A stretch of DNA of 15,830 nt from Betaproteobacteria bacterium (lineage in GTDB: Bacteria; Pseudomonadota; Gammaproteobacteria; Burkholderiales; Usitatibacteraceae): contig JAAOZZ010000234.1 in NCBI GenBank assembly GCA_012274175.1, forward strand, positions 1-15,830, written 5' to 3'. The translations under genes and the position numbers were made by a program. The notes beneath the pieces were generated by a model. The model ran no database searches, was not told the DNA's origin, and was given only the letters and a program-made list of their open reading frames with translations. This document shows positions 6,912 through 13,636 of this stretch, piece by piece. Each line of letters begins with the position of its first letter. Position 1 is the stretch's first letter.

Positions 6912-7495
6912 CAGGGAACCTCGAATCCTTCGGCGCGCAACATCGACGAAAGGGCCATCAGCGGCAGTCCCACGAGGGCGGTGGGATCGTCGCCGCCCAT
7001 GCGCTCGAGCAGTGCGATGCCCAGCCCCTCGCTCTTCGCGCTGCCGGCGCAATCGAGCGCGGCTTCCCGCGCGAGGTAGCGCTCGATTTCCGCATCCCCG
7101 AGGCTGCGGAACGCGACCTCGGTCGTGACGAGGCGATCCTGGTGGCGCGCGCCGCGACCGTTCCACAGGCAAAGCCCGGTGTGGAAGCGAACGGTGCGCC
7201 CGCTCTGCCGGCGGAGCTGGCGGCGAGCATCACCGAGACTGCCCGGCTTCCCGATCGGCTCTCCATCGAGCTCGGCCACCTGGTCGGAGCCGATAATCCA
7301 TGCTTCCGGAAAGCGCCGGGCACCGGCCTCGGCCTTGATCCGGGCCAGGCGCAGGGCCGTGTCGGCCGGCACTTCCAACGGCAGGGCACGCTCGTCCACC
7401 TCCGGAGGCCAGCATTCGAACGGCAGCCCGAGCCGTTGCAGGAGCTCCCGGCGGTACGGGGAGCCGGAGGCAAGTATCAATGTAAAGTTAGTCAA
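6911..7495 (-). CDS. yceF: Maf/YceF-type 7-methyl-GTP pyrophosphatase
   Basis: A 194-residue Maf protein of the YceF branch, which hydrolyses modified nucleotides, chiefly m7GTP, to monophosphates. Key motifs are LASGSPYRRELL (8-19), PEVDE (31-35), IIGSDQV (68-73) with catalytic D71, and CAGSAKSEG (149-157). Gln72 in SDQV marks the m7GTP-specific group, as opposed to dTTP/UTP-specific Maf, which has SDT. It aligns closely with E. coli YceF along its whole length, and its place next to divergent yceD is the same as in E. coli. No ATG or GTG is available at the right place; the start is TTG at 7495..7493, with a second in-frame TTG five codons later. An upstream in-frame TAA (7507..7505) limits the extension. 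No Shine-Dalgarno is visible. Confidence 0.93.
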   Translation of the reverse strand: MTNFTLILASGSPYRRELLQRLGLPFECWPPEVDERALPLEVPADTALRLARIKAEAGARRFPEAWIIGSDQVAELDGEPIGKPGSLGDARRQLRRQSGRTVRFHTGLCLWNGRGARHQDRLVTTEVAFRSLGDAEIERYLAREAALDCAGSAKSEGLGIALLERMGGDDPTALVGLPLMALSSMLRAEGFEVP

Positions 7496-7529
7496 AACAA
7501 ATCGTTATTGAATTTAATTAAAGTAAAGT
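7482..7529. repeat. paired GTAAAGT direct repeats and TTTAATTAAA palindrome
   Basis: GTAAAGT occurs at 7482-7488 and 7523-7529, 41 bp apart, close to four helical turns. A perfect 10-bp palindrome, TTTAATTAAA (7513-7522), sits between the -35 and -10 of the candidate yceD promoter. Their placement in the shared maf/yceD control region suggests operator sites, but short AT-rich motifs recur by chance in such a patch. Confidence 0.3.
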
Positions 7530-7536
7530 CTACTAT
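7508..7536 (+). promoter_or_regulatory. candidate yceD-rpmF-fab operon promoter
   Basis: In a sharply AT-rich patch (about 7474-7541, roughly three quarters A/T, against a very GC-rich background) TTGAAT (7508-7513) is followed after 17 bp by TACTAT (7531-7536); an alternative -10, TATAAG, lies at 7534-7539. The start point would fall at about 7543-7546, at or next to the yceD ATG (7545), so the message could be nearly leaderless. A weak opposing candidate for maf is TAGACT, 17 bp, AATAAC (-10 at 7509..7504). The promoters are inferred from hexamers only. Confidence 0.5.
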
Positions 7537-7544
7537 AAGGTTCC

Positions 7545-8042
7545 ATGAGCGACACCCATTTGATCCACACCGACAGGCTGTCCGAGAAGCCCGCGGCCTT
7601 CGAGGGATCCTTCAGGCCCGGCGAGCTCGAACGCCTCGCAGAATCCCTGGCCAGCGGCGAAGGGGAGCTGCGCTACCGCATCTCGGCCCGCCTGGACCGG
7701 CCGCGTCTCAAGGTCCTGTCGTGTATAATTGAAGGCTTCGTTTTTCTCACGTGCCAGACCACCCTCGAAACATTCCGGCACGAGGTTTCCATCGCCGACC
7801 GGCTCGTCCTCGTCGCCACCGAGTCCGAGCTGCCCGCGATAGAGGAGGAAGGCGATGCGGAAGATTACATCGTCGCCGGCGACACGCTCGACATCCGCGA
7901 CCTGGTGGAAGACGCGGTCCTCCTGTCCCTTCCCATGGTGCCACGCAAGCCGGGACAGGAGTTGACGGGGGAAGCGGGCGCGCAGGAGGCGCGGACCCCA
8001 TCCCCGTTCGCCGCGCTGGCGAGCCTGAAGCGCAAAGATTGA
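7545..8042 (+). CDS. yceD: YceD family protein (DUF177), 23S rRNA accumulation protein
   Basis: A 165-residue DUF177 protein. In E. coli the gene precedes rpmF, as here, and the family is linked to 23S rRNA accumulation and large-subunit assembly. Family features are the LTC motif at 68-70, the acidic stretch and [18 protein letters not shown] (116-133), and the C-terminal [11 protein letters not shown], which nearly repeats the E. coli ending PFAVLASLKRK. The usual CQRC is CQTT here (C70 onward), so the second cysteine is missing. The ATG at 7545 has AAGG only 4 bp upstream, and the transcript may start almost at the ATG. The short gap to rpmF (24 bp) implies cotranscription. Ile61-Ile62 use ATA-ATT, which creates an internal TATAAT. 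Confidence 0.92.
   Translation: MSDTHLIHTDRLSEKPAAFEGSFRPGELERLAESLASGEGELRYRISARLDRPRLKVLSCIIEGFVFLTCQTTLETFRHEVSIADRLVLVATESELPAIEEEGDAEDYIVAGDTLDIRDLVEDAVLLSLPMVPRKPGQELTGEAGAQEARTPSPFAALASLKRKD
7724..7729 (+). promoter_or_regulatory. consensus -10 TATAAT inside yceD, candidate rpmF promoter
   Basis: A perfect TATAAT lies in the middle of yceD, about 340 bp before rpmF. It is spelled by Ile codons ATA and ATT although neighbouring genes use ATC almost throughout. TG directly precedes it, without the usual one-base gap of an extended -10, and no good -35 is found 16-18 bp upstream. In E. coli rpmF and the fab genes are cotranscribed with yceD, partly from promoters in or near it, which makes this position plausible. 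Confidence 0.35.
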
Positions 8043-8066
8043 CCCAGGAATCATTAGGAGAGACCC

Positions 8067-8243
8067 ATGGCCGTCCAACAGAACAAGAAGTCGCCGTCGA
8101 AGCGCGGCATGCACCGGTCGCACGATCACCTCGCAATCCCGCCGGTCGCCGTCGAGCCCACCACGGGCGAGACCCACCTTCGCCACCACATCTCGCCGTC
8201 GGGCTATTACCGCGGCAAGAAAGTCCTGCAGACCAAGGACTGA
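8067..8243 (+). CDS. rpmF: 50S ribosomal protein L32
   Basis: A 58-residue basic protein with the full L32 pattern: [20 protein letters not shown] at the start, then [17 protein letters not shown] near the end, close to the E. coli protein in sequence and length (57 residues). It lacks the four zinc-binding cysteines found in L32 of some other phyla, as usual for proteobacteria. L32 sits in the large ribosomal subunit near the peptidyl transferase region. The start has a strong Shine-Dalgarno, AGGAG at 8056-8060, six bases upstream. The gene lies between yceD and plsX, the conserved arrangement that ties ribosome production to lipid synthesis. Confidence 0.97.
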   Translation: MAVQQNKKSPSKRGMHRSHDHLAIPPVAVEPTTGETHLRHHISPSGYYRGKKVLQTKD

Positions 8244-8267
8244 GAGCGCTCGGCCCCCGGGCTTCAT

Positions 8268-8280
8268 TGCAGCCGCTGCA
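8268..8280 (+). promoter_or_regulatory. small hairpin abutting the plsX start
   Basis: tgcag (8268-8272) and ctgca (8276-8280) form a 5-bp stem with a 3-nt loop ending directly at the plsX GTG (8281). No Shine-Dalgarno is visible in the 37-bp rpmF-plsX gap. The hairpin could lower plsX initiation; whether it forms in vivo is unknown. Confidence 0.3.
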
Positions 8281-9333
8281 GTGAAAACCGTCATCGCCGT
8301 GGACGCGATGGGCGGAGACCACGGACCTCCGGTCACCGTTCCCGCCTGCCTCGACTTCCTCGCCTCCCACCCGGATGCCGAGCTGCTGCTCGTGGGTTTG
8401 AAGGAGCCGCTCGAGCGCGAAATCGCGCGCGGTCATTCGCCCCATGTCGCGCGGCTCACCGTGATACTCGCGAGCGAGGTTGTGGGCATGAACGAGGACG
8501 TGCGCACCGCGATCCGCACCAAGAAGGACTCCTCCATGCGCGTGGCCATCGACCTGGTGAAGGAGGGCCGCGCCCACGCCTGCGTGAGCGCGGGCAACAC
8601 CGGTGCGCTGATGGGCACCGCCAAGTTCGTGCTGAAGACCCTGCCGGGCATCGACCGCCCCGCGATCTGCGCCGTCCTGCCGACGCGCACCGGCCAGGTC
8701 TACGCCCTGGACCTGGGCGCCAACGCCGATTGCACGCCCGAGCACCTGCTCCAGTTCGCGATCATGGGATCCACGCTCGTGAAGGCCGTCGAGGGCAAGG
8801 AAAATCCCACGGTGGGATTGCTCAATATCGGCTCCGAGGAGATGAAGGGCAACGAGGTGGTGAAGAAGGCGGGCGAGCTCCTTCGCCGCAGCCCGGTGAA
8901 CTTCCACGGCAACGTCGAGGGCGACGACATCTACAAGGGCACCACGGACGTGGTCGTGTGCGACGGCTTCGCGGGCAACGTGGCGCTCAAGACCTCCGAA
9001 GGCCTGGCGAAGATGCTGGGAGATTTCCTGAAGGAGGAATACACCCGGGGCGTCTTCTCGCGCCTGGCCGCGCTCGTGTCCTGGCCCGTGATACGGCGTT
9101 TCCGCCGCCGCGTGGACCACCGCCGCTACAACGGCGCCGCACTCCTGGGCCTGCGGGGCATCGTCGTGAAGAGCCACGGGTCCGCCGACCGGCTCGCCTT
9201 CGCCACGGCGCTCTCCCGCGCCGCATCCGAGGCGAGCCATGGCCTGCTCGAGCGCATCGGCCAGGAGATCGCGCGGCTGAATGCGCTCGCCCCCGCGGCC
9301 GCGCCGGGCGCGCCCAAGGTGGAGGCCGCCTGA
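8281..9333 (+). CDS. plsX: phosphate acyltransferase PlsX
   Basis: PlsX converts acyl-ACP and phosphate to acyl-phosphate, the acyl donor for PlsY in the first step of phospholipid synthesis; it is a peripheral membrane enzyme. The 350-residue protein begins [16 protein letters not shown] and carries SAGNTGAL (103-110), [10 protein letters not shown] (182-191), VEGDD (212-216) and CDGFAGN (227-233), all PlsX hallmarks. A basic stretch [12 protein letters not shown] (about 273-284) may contact membrane. The GTG at 8281 is the only start giving the conserved N-terminus; it has no obvious Shine-Dalgarno. The C-terminus is Ala/Pro-rich. Its stop overlaps the fabH ATG (TGATG). Confidence 0.96.
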   Translation: MKTVIAVDAMGGDHGPPVTVPACLDFLASHPDAELLLVGLKEPLEREIARGHSPHVARLTVILASEVVGMNEDVRTAIRTKKDSSMRVAIDLVKEGRAHACVSAGNTGALMGTAKFVLKTLPGIDRPAICAVLPTRTGQVYALDLGANADCTPEHLLQFAIMGSTLVKAVEGKENPTVGLLNIGSEEMKGNEVVKKAGELLRRSPVNFHGNVEGDDIYKGTTDVVVCDGFAGNVALKTSEGLAKMLGDFLKEEYTRGVFSRLAALVSWPVIRRFRRRVDHRRYNGAALLGLRGIVVKSHGSADRLAFATALSRAASEASHGLLERIGQEIARLNALAPAAAPGAPKVEAA

Positions 9334-10310
9334 TGGCCGGCCCATCCGGCGCACCGTTCGCGCGCATCACGGGCACGGGCAGCTACCTGCCCGCGCGGTG
9401 CCTCACGAACCGCGACCTCGAGGCGCTGGTCGACACCACCGACGAATGGATCGTGGCGCGCACCGGCATCCGGCAGCGGCATATCGCGGCCGACGGGGAA
9501 TTCACGAGCGACCTCGCGCTCCACGCGTGCCGCGCCGCGCTCGCCGCGGCGGGGCGTACGTCCGCGGACGTGGACCTCATCATCGTCGCCACCTCCACGC
9601 CCGACATGGTCTTTCCCTCGAGCGCCTGCCTGCTGCAGGCGAAGCTGGGTGTTGCGCGGGGGGCGGCGTTCGACGTGCAGGCGGTGTGCGCCGGGTTCGT
9701 CTATGGGCTCGCCACCGCGGACCTGTTCGTCCGCGCGGGCCAGTTCCGCTGCGCGCTCGTGGTGGGCGCGGAGGTCTTCTCGCGCATCCTCGACTGGAAG
9801 GACCGGTCCACCTGCGTGCTCTTCGGGGACGGGGCGGGCGCGGTGGTGCTCGAGGCGTCGCCGCAGCCGGGCATCCTCTCGAGCCATCTGCACGCGGACG
9901 GCCGCTACGCGGGCATCCTCAATACGCCCGGGCACGTGGCCGGAGGCGCGATCCAGGGCGATCCCACCCTCAAGATGGACGGCGGAGCCGTATTCAAGCT
10001 TGCCGTGCGGGTGCTCGAGGACAGCGCGCGGGAAGCGCTCGCGGCCAACGGGCTCGGCGTATCGGACGTCGACGCCTACATCGCGCACCAGGCGAACGTG
10101 CGCATCATCTCCCACGTGGCGAAGAAGCTCGGCATTTCCGATGCGCGCTGCATCGTGACGGTCGATCGCCACGCGAACACCTCGGCGGCCTCCATCCCGC
10201 TCGCGCTGGACGTCGCCGTGCGCGACGGGCGGGTGCGCCCGGGACACACCGTGCTGCTCCAGGGCGTGGGCGGCGGCTTCACCTGGGGCTCCGTGCTCCT
10301 CAAGTATTGA
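9333..10310 (+). CDS. fabH: beta-ketoacyl-ACP synthase III
   Basis: FabH starts fatty acid elongation by condensing acetyl-CoA with malonyl-ACP. The 325-residue thiolase-fold protein has the complete catalytic triad C119 (AVCAGF), H252 (AHQAN) and N282 (HANTSAAS), the N-terminal TGIRQRHIA motif (44-52) and the C-terminal [15 protein letters not shown]. Length fits the family (E. coli 317). The ATG at 9333 overlaps the plsX stop by one base, and GGAGG lies 7 bp upstream at 9321-9325, within the end of plsX. fabD follows after 7 bp. Substrate preference (straight or branched primer) cannot be told from sequence reading. Confidence 0.97.
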   Translation: MAGPSGAPFARITGTGSYLPARCLTNRDLEALVDTTDEWIVARTGIRQRHIAADGEFTSDLALHACRAALAAAGRTSADVDLIIVATSTPDMVFPSSACLLQAKLGVARGAAFDVQAVCAGFVYGLATADLFVRAGQFRCALVVGAEVFSRILDWKDRSTCVLFGDGAGAVVLEASPQPGILSSHLHADGRYAGILNTPGHVAGGAIQGDPTLKMDGGAVFKLAVRVLEDSAREALAANGLGVSDVDAYIAHQANVRIISHVAKKLGISDARCIVTVDRHANTSAASIPLALDVAVRDGRVRPGHTVLLQGVGGGFTWGSVLLKY

Positions 10311-10317
10311 CGCCGCC

Positions 10318-11244
10318 ATGACGCTCGCCATCGTGTTTCCGGGGCAGGGATCGCAATCCGTCGGGATGATGAATGGCTTCGCCGGCGATGCCGCCGTCGA
10401 GGAGACCTTTCGCGAGGCCCGGTCCATCACGGGCACCGACTACCTGGGCATGGCCCGCGAAGGGCCGGCCGAGGCGCTCAACCAGACGGTGAACACGCAG
10501 CCCCTCATGCTCGTGGCGGGCGTGGCCTGCTGGCGAGCGTGGCGCGCGAAGGGCGGTCCGATGCCCGCGTGGTTCGCCGGCCACAGCCTCGGGGAATACT
10601 CGGCGCTCGTCGCCGCCGGGGCGATGCGCTTCGAGGACGCCCTGCCACTGGTGCGCCTGCGCGCGCAGGCGATGCAGGAAGCGGTCCCCGAAGGCGCCGG
10701 CGGGATCGCCGCCATCCTGGGCCTCGACGACGGGATGCTCGGCGCGGTGTGCGCGGATGCCGCCGAAGGCGAGGTGGTCGAGCCGGCGAACCTGAATTCT
10801 CCCGGCCAGGTGGTGATCGCGGGCCACCGCGGCGCCGTGGAGCGGGCCATGGCGCTTGCGAAGGAGCGGGGCGCCAGGCGCGCGGTGATGCTGCCGATGA
10901 GCGCGCCCTCTCATTGCAGCCTCATGGCGCCGGCGGCCGAGCGGCTGCGCGCGCGGCTCGCGTCGATCGAAGTGCGCAGGCCCGCCGTACCGGTCGTGCA
11001 CAATCGCTTCGCGGCCGCCTTCGACGATCCGGCGCGCATCCGGGAGGCGCTCGTCGAGCAGCTCGACCATCCGGTGCGCTGGATCGAGACCGTGCAGTTC
11101 CTCGCCGCGCAGGGCGTGGACCGCATCGTGGAATGCGGCCCGGGCAAGGTGCTCACGGGGCTGTGCAAGCGCATCGCCGCGGGCGCCGAATGCATCGCCA
11201 TCCAGGATTCGGGCGCGCTCGATGCCGCCCTTTCGCGAGGCTAG
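10318..11244 (+). CDS. fabD: malonyl-CoA:ACP transacylase
   Basis: FabD moves malonyl groups from CoA to ACP, supplying the extender unit for FabH and FabF. The 308-residue protein begins with TLAIVFPGQGSQ; the nucleophile is S90 in GHSLGEYSAL, with H199 (PSHC) as the catalytic base and R115 as the likely carboxylate-binding Arg, each offset by two from E. coli S92, H201 and R117. The C-terminal VECGPGKVLTGL is also typical. The length equals that of the E. coli enzyme to within a residue. The start lies 7 bp after fabH with no strong Shine-Dalgarno, so coupling to fabH translation is likely. fabG follows after 4 bp. Confidence 0.97.
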   Translation: MTLAIVFPGQGSQSVGMMNGFAGDAAVEETFREARSITGTDYLGMAREGPAEALNQTVNTQPLMLVAGVACWRAWRAKGGPMPAWFAGHSLGEYSALVAAGAMRFEDALPLVRLRAQAMQEAVPEGAGGIAAILGLDDGMLGAVCADAAEGEVVEPANLNSPGQVVIAGHRGAVERAMALAKERGARRAVMLPMSAPSHCSLMAPAAERLRARLASIEVRRPAVPVVHNRFAAAFDDPARIREALVEQLDHPVRWIETVQFLAAQGVDRIVECGPGKVLTGLCKRIAAGAECIAIQDSGALDAALSRG

Positions 11245-11248
11245 GACC

Positions 11249-11989
11249 ATGTTGAACGAGCAGGTCGCCATAGTCACCGGGGCATCGCGCGGCATCGGGC
11301 AGGGCATCCTGCACGCGCTCGCGAAAGCCAACGCCACCGTGATCGGTACCTCGACCTCCGAGAAAGGCGCCGATGGGATCTCGAAGGCGATCGCGGAGCT
11401 GGGGGGCCGGGGCGAGGGCAAGGTGCTCGACGTGCGCGATGGGGCGCAGTGCGCCGCCTTCGTGGAACGAGTCCAGCAGGAATTCGGCGCGCCGGCGATT
11501 CTCGTCAACAACGCGGGAGTGACACGCGACAACCTGCTCGCGCGCATGAAGGACGAGGAGTGGGACGATATCCAGGCGACCAACCTGAAGTCGGTCTTCG
11601 TGCTCTCGCGCGCGGTGCTGCGCGGGATGATGAAGGCGAGGTCCGGGCGCATCGTGAACCTCGCATCCGTGGTCGGCTTCACCGGGAACGCGGGGCAGGC
11701 CAACTACGCCGCCGCCAAGGCGGGCATCGTGGGATTCTCGAAGTCCCTCGCGCGCGAGGTCGGCAGCCGCAACATCACGGTGAACTGCGTGGCGCCGGGA
11801 TTCATCGAGACGGACATGACGCGCTCCCTCGCGCAGGAGCAGGTGAAGAGGCTGGTGGACAACGTACCCCTCGGCCGCCTGGGCCGGGTGGAGGACGTGG
11901 CGCAGGCGGTGCTCTTCCTGTGCTCCCCGGCGGCCGGCTACATCACCGGCGCCACGATCCACGTGAACGGCGGAATGCACATGGAGTGA
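11249..11989 (+). CDS. fabG: 3-oxoacyl-ACP reductase
   Basis: FabG performs the NADPH-dependent reduction of beta-ketoacyl-ACP in each elongation cycle. The 246-residue short-chain dehydrogenase has the cofactor motif TGASRGIG (10-17), NNAG (87-90), the tetrad N112, S140, Y153 and K157 (YAAAKAG), and PGFIETDM (183-190). The E. coli enzyme (244 residues; S138, Y151, K155) matches with a two-residue offset. The ATG at 11249 is preferred over an in-frame ATG at 11222 inside fabD because it matches the family N-terminus and has TAGGA 4 bp upstream, formed partly by the fabD stop. Confidence 0.97.
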   Translation: MLNEQVAIVTGASRGIGQGILHALAKANATVIGTSTSEKGADGISKAIAELGGRGEGKVLDVRDGAQCAAFVERVQQEFGAPAILVNNAGVTRDNLLARMKDEEWDDIQATNLKSVFVLSRAVLRGMMKARSGRIVNLASVVGFTGNAGQANYAAAKAGIVGFSKSLAREVGSRNITVNCVAPGFIETDMTRSLAQEQVKRLVDNVPLGRLGRVEDVAQAVLFLCSPAAGYITGATIHVNGGMHME

Positions 11990-12023
11990 GCGCGTCCGGG
12001 ATGCCGGAAATGCGTTCACGCTA

Positions 12024-12032
12024 TGGTAGAAT
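12024..12032 (+). promoter_or_regulatory. extended -10 promoter for acpP
   Basis: In the 95-bp fabG-acpP gap, TGG TAGAAT (12024-12032) reads as an extended -10 (TGn plus a 5/6 -10 hexamer); no -35 hexamer is evident, as expected for this class. The start point would be near 12039, giving a leader of about 45 nt with a strong GGAGG at 12074-12078. A separate promoter fits the need for far more ACP than Fab enzymes, as known for E. coli acpP. Confidence 0.55.
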
Positions 12033-12084
12033 TACGCGCTTTTCTCAAGCAATTCAAACCACAGAAACACCTTGGAGGAAGTCG

Positions 12085-12324
12085 ATGGACAACATTGAAG
12101 CCCGGGTGAAGAAGATCGTTGCCGAGCAGCTCGGCGTGGCCGAGGCCGACATCAAGAACGACTCTTCCTTCGTGGAGGACCTCGGGGCGGATTCCCTCGA
12201 CAACGTGGAGCTGGTGATGGCCCTCGAAGAGGAGTTCGAGTGCGAGATCCCGGACGAGGAAGCGGAAAAGATTACCAACGTCCAGCAGGCCATCGACTAC
12301 GTCAAGGGCCACGTCAAGCAGTAG
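12085..12324 (+). CDS. acpP: acyl carrier protein
   Basis: ACP carries growing acyl chains on a 4'-phosphopantetheine arm. The 79-residue, strongly acidic protein contains the attachment motif GADSLD with S37 as the modified serine, followed by the recognition helix [23 protein letters not shown]. Length and sequence match E. coli AcpP (78 residues). One cysteine (C53) is present, which E. coli AcpP lacks. The ATG at 12085 has the strongest ribosome binding site in the window, GGAGG six bases upstream, and is preceded by its own extended -10 element. It lies in frame with a longer overlapping reading frame from 11449 that is not the real start. Confidence 0.98.
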   Translation: MDNIEARVKKIVAEQLGVAEADIKNDSSFVEDLGADSLDNVELVMALEEEFECEIPDEEAEKITNVQQAIDYVKGHVKQ

Positions 12325-12348
12325 CCATCCACGGCGCATCCCGGAATC

Positions 12349-12370
12349 GCGCGGGCTGAAGCGTCCGCGC
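12349..12370 (+). promoter_or_regulatory. strong hairpin between acpP and fabF
   Basis: In the 54-bp acpP-fabF gap, bases 12349-12356 pair with 12363-12370 (8 bp, one G.U) around a 6-nt loop; an outer arm cggcgc/gcgccg at 12332-12337 and 12367-12372 competes with it. No T-run follows, so it is not a classical terminator. It could stabilise an abundant acpP-only transcript or limit fabF, whose ATG lies 8 bp further on and lacks a Shine-Dalgarno. Confidence 0.4.
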
Positions 12371-12378
12371 CGCCCACC

Positions 12379-13614
12379 ATGTCGAAGCGAAAAGTCGTCG
12401 TGACCGGCCTGGGCATCGTCTCGCCGGTAGGCATCGGCGTGGCGCAGGCCTGGGACAACCTGCTGAAGGGCGCGAGCGGCGTGGGGCCCATCACGAGGTT
12501 CGATGCCGCGGCCCTGCCCACGCGCATCGCCGCCGAGGTGAAGGGCTTCAACGCCGCCGACTGGATGCCGCTGAAGGAGACCCGGCGCTCCGATACGTTC
12601 ATCCATTACGGCCTCGCGGCCACGCGCCTCGCCCTGGACGACGCGGGTTTCGCGATCGACGAGTCGAACGCGGAGCGGGTGGGCGTGAACGTGGGCTCGG
12701 GCATCGGCGGGCTGCCGATGATCGAGGACAACATCCGCGAGATGATCGCCAAGGGGCCGCGGCGCCTGTCGCCCTTCTTCGTGCCCGGCACCATCATCAA
12801 CATGGTCGCGGGCCTCATCTCGATCCAGTTCAAGGCGAAGGGCCCGAACGTGTCGATGGTCTCGGCTTGCACCACGAGCTCCCACTGCGTGGGGGAGGCG
12901 GGGCGCATCATCGAGTACGGCGACGCCGACGTGATGATAGCGGGCGGTGCCGAGGCCTGCGTGAACCTCTCGGGCGTGGGCGGATTCTGCGCCTGCAAGG
13001 CGCTCTCCGAGAGGAACGACGATCCGGCCACCGCGTCCCGCCCCTTCGACCGCGACCGCGACGGGTTCGTGCTGGGCGAGGGCGCGGGCATCCTCATCCT
13101 CGAGGAGCTCGAGCACGCGAAACGGCGCGGCGCGCGGATCTACGCCGAGCTCTCGGGCATGGGCATGAGCGCCGACGCGAACCACATCACCGCGCCCAAC
13201 ATGGACGGGCCGCGCCGCGCGATGCTCGCCGCGCTTCGCAACGGCGCCATGAACCCCGACGAGGTGCAATACGTGAACGCCCATGGCACTTCCACGCCCC
13301 TGGGAGACGCCAACGAGACCGCCGCGATGAAGGCGGCGTTCGGCGACCACGCCTACAAGCTCGCCGTGAATTCCACCAAGTCCATGCACGGGCACCTGCT
13401 CGGGGCGGCGGGCGGGGTCGAGGCGGTGATCACGGTGCTGGCCCTGCACCACCAGGTGTCGCCGCCCACCATGAACCTCCTCACGCCGGACCCCGCGTGC
13501 GACCTCGACTACGTGCCCAATGCGGCGCGCGAGATGAAGATCGAGGCGGCGCTGTCGAACTCGTTCGGCTTCGGCGGCACCAACGGAACGCTCGCGTTCC
13601 GGCGCTTCCACTGA
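12379..13614 (+). CDS. fabF: beta-ketoacyl-ACP synthase II
   Basis: FabF elongates acyl-ACP with malonyl-ACP and in E. coli governs temperature-dependent cis-vaccenate formation. The 411-residue thiolase-fold protein has the Cys-His-His triad C164 (SACTTSS), H302 (NAHGTST) and H339 (MHGHLLGAAGG), K334, and the C-terminal SNSFGFGGTNGTLAF gate and loop. Length (E. coli 413) and N-terminus KRKVVVTGLGIVSPVG support the ATG at 12379. No Shine-Dalgarno is visible and a hairpin lies just upstream. mltG follows after 22 bp; the pabC gene found here in E. coli is missing. Confidence 0.97.
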   Translation: MSKRKVVVTGLGIVSPVGIGVAQAWDNLLKGASGVGPITRFDAAALPTRIAAEVKGFNAADWMPLKETRRSDTFIHYGLAATRLALDDAGFAIDESNAERVGVNVGSGIGGLPMIEDNIREMIAKGPRRLSPFFVPGTIINMVAGLISIQFKAKGPNVSMVSACTTSSHCVGEAGRIIEYGDADVMIAGGAEACVNLSGVGGFCACKALSERNDDPATASRPFDRDRDGFVLGEGAGILILEELEHAKRRGARIYAELSGMGMSADANHITAPNMDGPRRAMLAALRNGAMNPDEVQYVNAHGTSTPLGDANETAAMKAAFGDHAYKLAVNSTKSMHGHLLGAAGGVEAVITVLALHHQVSPPTMNLLTPDPACDLDYVPNAAREMKIEAALSNSFGFGGTNGTLAFRRFH

Positions 13615-13636
13615 GCGGCCGCGCCGGCCGACGACG

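Noticed and set aside
7747..9354. Minus-strand open frame of 535 codons opposite yceD-rpmF-plsX
   Set aside because: It spans three real plus-strand genes and gives low-complexity protein; a GC-bias artefact.
11222..11248. Upstream ATG for fabG inside fabD
   Set aside because: It adds nine residues foreign to FabG; ATG 11249 matches the family N-terminus and has TAGGA just before it.
11449..12084. Long frame leading into acpP
   Set aside because: It runs out of frame through fabG; the true acpP ATG at 12085 has a strong ribosome binding site and gives exactly the ACP length.
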